From Archangium violaceum (GTDB taxonomy: Bacteria > Myxococcota > Myxococcia > Myxococcales > Myxococcaceae), in assembly GCF_016887565.1 (NCBI RefSeq), contig NZ_CP069396.1:9530001-9594000 (forward strand): a DNA stretch of 64,000 bases, written 5' to 3'. This document shows positions 60,462-64,000 of the stretch, piece by piece. The position numbers and the translations under genes were made by a program. The notes beneath the pieces are model-generated. The model did no database searches and was not told the DNA's origin. It saw only the letters and a program-made list of their open reading frames with translations. The first letter of the stretch is position 1; each line of letters opens with the position of its first letter.

Positions 60462-61715
60462 TCAACCCGCGGCGTAGATGCGGCGGTGCTCGCGGATCTC
60501 CGCGAGGCGGAACTCGCCCGGTGCCGGGGCCAGCTGCTCCGGCGCGTCCGAGGACAGCCGCATGATGCGCTCGTACTCCTCCACGGAGACGCGCTCGCGG
60601 CGCGCGAGCACCGCCTCCACGTCCGTCTGGGCCATCCGCCGCGCGGCGCCCTCGCCCACCACGCCCGAGTAGAACTCCGCGGCGCAGCCACTGCCGTAGG
60701 ACAGCAGACCGATGCGCTTGCCGGCCAGCGCGGCGCTCTCGCCGTTCAACAGGCCCGCGAGCGCCAGGTACAGCGAGGCGGTGTACACGTTGCCGATGCG
60801 GGCGTTGAGGCCCAGCGACGATGCCACCTGCGCCTCGTAGCTGGCGGAGGACTTCGCCGCCTCCTCGCGCGCCGCCGGGGTGCTGTCCCGGGTGCCCGGC
60901 GCGTCCTCCAGGTCGCACAGCCGCAGCTGCGTGTGCGCCTTGCGCGCCATCTTGCAGAAGGGCACGTGGTACAGGATGCGCTCGAGCTGCTCGCCCGGAA
61001 GCTTCTCACCCCAGCGCACCACCTCGTGCGCCAGCGCGCGCTCGCGCCAGCCACGGTACGCGCCCGAGAGCGCGTCCAGGTAGCAGCTGATGGAGTAGTG
61101 CCCGTCCACCACCGCCTCCCGCCGGCCGAGCGGCCGCCAGAAGTCATACACATCCATGGAGCAGGCGCCGTTCAGCCCGAGGTCCACGGCGAGCAGGTCC
61201 GGCTGCTCCGACACGAGCAGGGCCACCGCGCCGCCGCCCTGGGTGGGCTCGCCCGCGGTGTTCAGCCCGTAGCGGGCGATGTCCGAACAGATGACGATGG
61301 CCGAGCGGCCCGCCGCCGCGCCGGAGGCGATCCACTCGGTGGCCGCCATCAGTCCCGCGGTGCCGCCGTAGCAGGCGTGCTGGGTGTCGAAGGTGCGCAT
61401 CGTGCGCGGCAGCTTCAGCAGGCCCTGGACGTGCGAGGCCACCGGCTTCGAGTGGTCCACGCCCGTCTCGGTGCCCACCACCAGCATGCCCAGGCGGGAC
61501 GGGTCCACGCCGTTGCGCTGGATGAGGCGGGCCGCGGCGGTCGCGGCGAGCGACACGGAGTCCTCTCCCGGATCCGCCACCGCCATCTCCTTCGCCCCGA
61601 GGCCCGCCGTGTACTTGGCGGGATCCACGCCGCGCGCCCGGGCGAGATCCTCGATGTCCACGTAGCGACGGGGTACGGCGATGGCCAGCGCTTCGATTCC
61701 AACCTGCTTCTTCAT
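60462..61715 (-). CDS. mvaS: Hydroxymethylglutaryl-CoA synthase
   Basis: A 417-residue HMG-CoA synthase. Catalytic Cys115 in TFDTQHACYGGTAGL, Glu83 in VVGTETGVDHSK and His250 in ILYHVPFCKMARKA are all present. The enzyme condenses acetoacetyl-CoA with acetyl-CoA. It is the last gene of the aib operon; in Myxococcus xanthus the mvaS beside aibABC feeds the alternative isovaleryl-CoA route, which supplies branched-chain fatty-acid and leucine-type precursors when leucine breakdown is blocked. The ATG at 61715 lies 41 bases after the aibC stop. The start was chosen over an upstream in-frame Met because it matches the family N-terminus. Confidence 0.93.
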   Translation of the reverse strand: MKKQVGIEALAIAVPRRYVDIEDLARARGVDPAKYTAGLGAKEMAVADPGEDSVSLAATAAARLIQRNGVDPSRLGMLVVGTETGVDHSKPVASHVQGLLKLPRTMRTFDTQHACYGGTAGLMAATEWIASGAAAGRSAIVICSDIARYGLNTAGEPTQGGGAVALLVSEQPDLLAVDLGLNGACSMDVYDFWRPLGRREAVVDGHYSISCYLDALSGAYRGWRERALAHEVVRWGEKLPGEQLERILYHVPFCKMARKAHTQLRLCDLEDAPGTRDSTPAAREEAAKSSASYEAQVASSLGLNARIGNVYTASLYLALAGLLNGESAALAGKRIGLLSYGSGCAAEFYSGVVGEGAARRMAQTDVEAVLARRERVSVEEYERIMRLSSDAPEQLAPAPGEFRLAEIREHRRIYAAG

Positions 61716-61756
61716 GGGAAAAGCTCCTCGCGTCCTGCTCGAGTGGGAAAGGGGGC

Positions 61757-62797
61757 TCACTGCACGTCGGGGGGAACCAGCACCAGCCGGCCCGCGATCT
61801 CGCGGTTCTCCAGCCGGAAGTGCGCCCGCCCGGCCTCGGCCAGCGGCACCGACTCCGCCACGAAGGGACGGATCTTCCCGTCGGCCACCAGCTGGAGCGA
61901 CTCGTCCAGCTCCTGGCGCGTGGTGGCGTAGGCCCCGAGGATCTCCAGCTCCTTCACGATGACCAGGCCCGGGTTGAGATCCACCGTGCCCGTCTCCAGG
62001 TTGCCCACCACCACCACCCGGCCGCCCGGCGCCATCGCCTTGAGCGTCTGCCCGAAGGTGGCGCTACCGACGATCTCGATGGCCACGTTGACGCCCTCGC
62101 CCCCCGTGCGCTTGCGCGCCTCGGACGCGAACTCCAGCCCGCGCGAGACGATGACCTCGTCCGCTCCCGCCTCGCGCAGGGCCGCCACCTTGGCCTCGCC
62201 CGACGTCACCGCGATGACGCGCGCCCCGTCCAGCTTCGCCAGCTGCACCGCCGCGAGCCCCACGCCACCGCTGGCGCCGGTGATGAGCACCGTCTCGCCA
62301 TCACGCACCCGGCCGCGCGTCCGCACCGTGTGCACGGCCGTGCCCAGGGTGCAGCACACCGTGGCCGCCACCGGCCAGGGCAGGTTCGCCGGCACCCGGC
62401 CCAGGCCCGCCACCGGCGCCGTCATGTACTGCGCATAGCCGCCGGAGATCTCCTCTCCGAAAAAGCGGTTGTCCTTCTTGCACAGGCTGTTGCGGCCGCT
62501 CTTGCACAGCGCGCACTCGCCGCACGAGAGCCGCTGGAGCGTGGCCACCCGGTCTCCCACCTTCCAGCCCGGCGTGTCCGGACCCACCTCCACCACCTCG
62601 CCCGCGGCCTCGTGGCCGAGGATGGCAGGCACGTGCGTGCGCGGCAGGTTGCCCCGGCGGTTGATGACGTCGTGGTAGCAGACACCACAGGCATGGACTC
62701 GGATGAGCACCTCGCCACGGCCCGGACGCGGGTCGGGCATGTTCTCCATGCGCAGATTGCTCGCCTCACCAAATTCACGCAGAACGACGGCCTTCAT
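61757..62797 (-). CDS. aibC: AibC, medium-chain reductase of the alternative isovaleryl-CoA pathway
   Basis: A 346-residue MDR-superfamily enzyme. Zinc-site Cys/His: VHACGVCYHDV and ILGHEAAGEV; structural zinc in LSCGECALCKSGRNSLC; cofactor loop VLITGASGGVGLAAVQLAK (G-x-G-G-V-G). In Myxococcus xanthus AibC reduces 3,3-dimethylacrylyl-CoA to isovaleryl-CoA. The call rests on family plus exact operon neighbours: aibA and aibB upstream, mvaS downstream. It lies 51 bases after aibB. Substrate assignment is by context. Confidence 0.88.
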   Translation of the reverse strand: MKAVVLREFGEASNLRMENMPDPRPGRGEVLIRVHACGVCYHDVINRRGNLPRTHVPAILGHEAAGEVVEVGPDTPGWKVGDRVATLQRLSCGECALCKSGRNSLCKKDNRFFGEEISGGYAQYMTAPVAGLGRVPANLPWPVAATVCCTLGTAVHTVRTRGRVRDGETVLITGASGGVGLAAVQLAKLDGARVIAVTSGEAKVAALREAGADEVIVSRGLEFASEARKRTGGEGVNVAIEIVGSATFGQTLKAMAPGGRVVVVGNLETGTVDLNPGLVIVKELEILGAYATTRQELDESLQLVADGKIRPFVAESVPLAEAGRAHFRLENREIAGRLVLVPPDVQ

Positions 62798-62848
62798 CCG
62801 GGAACTCCCAGGCTGGAACGACAGACAGAGAATGGAAAACGAAAGGGC

Positions 62849-63589
62849 TCAGGCCCCCACGAGCTGATCGCGGAGACCTCGGGAATCGATCGCCCGGATC
62901 GCCGCGAGGGTGCGCGCGTCCGGAAGCGGGGTGACGGGCACCGACTCCTCCACCTGGAAGGAGAAGCCCGTGCGCTCGCTGATGGTGTCGAGCGTCGCCC
63001 AGGGGTGACGGGACAGCAGCCGGGCCCCGCCGGCCCCGACCTCGAAGACTCCGAGGTCCGAGATGATCTTCACCGGGCGGCTATCGTCGCGCGTGGTGGC
63101 CACCTGCACCTCGGGCACGAGGTTGCGCTTGGACTGGCGCGGCACCACCAGCACCGGCCGGCGCACCCAGCGCCGCAGCGTGGCCGCACCCGCCACACCG
63201 GGGAACTTGGTCCGGGGCTTCTCCAGGCTCCCCGAGGCGGTCATGTTCGTCCGCCCCAGGGCATCCACCTCGGCGGCACCGAAGAAGACGGTGTCCACCC
63301 TGCCCCGCCGCGCGTGGTCGAAGAGGTCCGGGATGGTGATCTCCGCCGAGCGCCCATCCAGGTAGCCCAGGTCCTCGGACGAGGGCAGCAGGCTGGGCAG
63401 GTCCGGATCCAACGAGCCGACACACGCCAGGTACGTCAGCCCCGGCGCGTGCGTGGCCCGGGCCACGGCGATGGCGAGGATGGCCAGCGGCGAGGCCACG
63501 CCCGTGGCCACCACGGCGTCGTCCTCGATCTCCTGGGCCAGCAGCGAGACCACCACCTCGGCGGGGGTCGCGGAAGTCTCGGCGCTCAT
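62849..63589 (-). CDS. aibB: AibB, subunit of the 3-methylglutaconyl-CoA decarboxylase
   Basis: A 246-residue protein related to the beta subunits of class I CoA-transferases such as glutaconate CoA-transferase. Features: EIEDDAVVATGVASPLAI, TYLACVGSLDPDLP, DTVFFGAAEVDALGRTNMT and RRPVLVVPRQSKRN. The catalytic Glu of true CoA-transferases is replaced by Cys56, as I recall for Myxococcus xanthus AibB, which with AibA decarboxylates 3-methylglutaconyl-CoA to 3,3-dimethylacrylyl-CoA. The start overlaps the aibA stop (ATGA), so the two subunits are translationally coupled. Confidence 0.9.
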   Translation of the reverse strand: MSAETSATPAEVVVSLLAQEIEDDAVVATGVASPLAILAIAVARATHAPGLTYLACVGSLDPDLPSLLPSSEDLGYLDGRSAEITIPDLFDHARRGRVDTVFFGAAEVDALGRTNMTASGSLEKPRTKFPGVAGAATLRRWVRRPVLVVPRQSKRNLVPEVQVATTRDDSRPVKIISDLGVFEVGAGGARLLSRHPWATLDTISERTGFSFQVEESVPVTPLPDARTLAAIRAIDSRGLRDQLVGA

Positions 63590-64000
63590 GCCGCGCTCCT
63601 GCGCTGGAGGATGGAGTTCAGGAACTCCTGCTCGCGTCCGGCCTCGGCCAGCGCGAGGTAGCTCGCCAGCATCTCGTCATCGTGCGGGTACAGCCCGACG
63701 CAGCCCGTGGGCAGCGCCCCCTGACGCGCCAGCGCGACGCGCTCCACCTGGAAGCCGGGGATCGTCACCCGGGGCAGCTTGGACACGCGCTCCTCGGCCG
63801 TCGCCAGCACCCGGCGGGCCGCACCCGCCACCAGCAGGTCCGTCGTGGGGTCCTCGATATAGAGGTTGCCCCGCTCGTCCGCGGCGCGCGCATGCACCAG
63901 CGCCACGTCCGGATAGAAGGCCGGCTCCACGGGGACCGGCTGCCCGGTGAACGGGTCCACGACCATCTGGAGCGGCTCGGCCCGGGACAGCTCGGACACG
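63586..64000 (-). CDS. aibA: AibA, C-terminal part (cut by window edge)
   Basis: The 138 codons visible encode the C-terminal part of a CoA-transferase alpha-subunit-like protein: MVVDPFTGQPVPVEPAFYPD, VALVHARAADERGNLYIEDP, VLATAEERVSKLPRVTIPGF and a helical tail. The N-terminal half with the G-G-x-G-x-x-x-P motif lies beyond the right edge; the GTG at 63999 is an internal codon, not the start. It is the upstream partner of aibB (overlapping ATGA) and so belongs to the AibA/AibB decarboxylase. Confidence 0.88.
   Translation of the reverse strand, partial: VSELSRAEPLQMVVDPFTGQPVPVEPAFYPDVALVHARAADERGNLYIEDPTTDLLVAGAARRVLATAEERVSKLPRVTIPGFQVERVALARQGALPTGCVGLYPHDDEMLASYLALAEAGREQEFLNSILQRRSAA

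Noticed and set aside
1-64000. tRNA, rRNA, prophage or transposase genes
   Set aside because: No cloverleaf-like or rRNA sequence was recognised and none of the coding regions resemble integrases, transposases or phage structural proteins. A tRNA-finding program would settle the tRNA point.

Overview
The window is about 68-70 percent GC, gene-dense and rich in lipoproteins. It carries several families characteristic of or restricted to myxobacteria: a TIGR02265/DUF2378 protein, a DUF2381 protein next to a Ser/Thr kinase, a minor-pilin/PilY1 operon, and the aib operon for alternative isovaleryl-CoA synthesis. The source is very probably a chromosomal segment of a myxobacterium of the Myxococcaceae/Archangiaceae type. 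I see no rRNA, tRNA, CRISPR array, prophage or insertion sequence.

Layout, left to right. 1-1.4 kb: the 5' end of an RlmI-like rRNA methyltransferase behind a TPR/zincin lipoprotein. 1.6-9.2 kb (minus): a five-gene type IV pilus priming operon, fimU/gspH-like, pilV-like, pilW-like, pilX-like and pilY1. 9.6-19.3 kb: housekeeping and small genes, including a DHH phosphoesterase, small conserved proteins, a beta-propeller lipoprotein, TatD, TcdA, a pentapeptide-repeat lipoprotein, a PD-(D/E)XK nuclease, an SDR and MutY, plus one decayed gene. 19.3-24.9 kb (minus): surface or periplasmic lipoproteins, namely a DUF4397-like protein, a four-CXXCH cytochrome-like protein and a PstS-like solute-binding protein. 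25.2-30.1 kb: DUF2934, a SUKH (SMI1/KNR4) gene followed by a frameshifted remnant, and a three-gene operon (TIGR02265, alpha/beta hydrolase, MetE-like). 30.2-34.7 kb (minus): metH translationally coupled to an upstream ArsR-methyltransferase (SahR-like) regulator. 34.7-37.5 kb: patatin, a STAS-like protein, a CoA-binding protein and a lipoprotein. 37.7-42.9 kb: DUF2381 and a membrane Ser/Thr kinase facing a tandemly duplicated cassette (tiny lipoprotein plus Cys-rich membrane-anchored protein). The second cassette copy carries a fossil of the kinase 3' end.

43-50.7 kb: small proteins, SirB1-like and NUDIX proteins, a single-chain EutB-EutC ethanolamine ammonia-lyase, an exported hydrolase, a glycerolipid-type acyltransferase and an SDR. 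50.7-51.6 kb (minus): an exported HNH nuclease with a DUF4265 protein, probably toxin and immunity. 51.7-56.2 kb: two tandem MuiA/DUF4139 paralogues and a periplasmic protein. 56.1-60.3 kb (minus): a MaoC-like hydratase, a zinc alcohol dehydrogenase, and an ATP-grasp ligase coupled to an HEXXH protein. 60.5-64 kb (minus): the aib operon, aibA (cut by the window edge), aibB, aibC and mvaS.

Shared themes are cobalamin/methionine metabolism (MetH, SahR-like regulator, MetE-like protein, adenosylcobalamin-dependent EutBC), envelope lipoproteins with Asp-Ala-Gly spacers, and recent local gene decay and duplication. I called starts from Shine-Dalgarno sequences, overlaps with upstream stops and signal-peptide position. 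Promoters, operators and terminators are pattern-based and uncertain.
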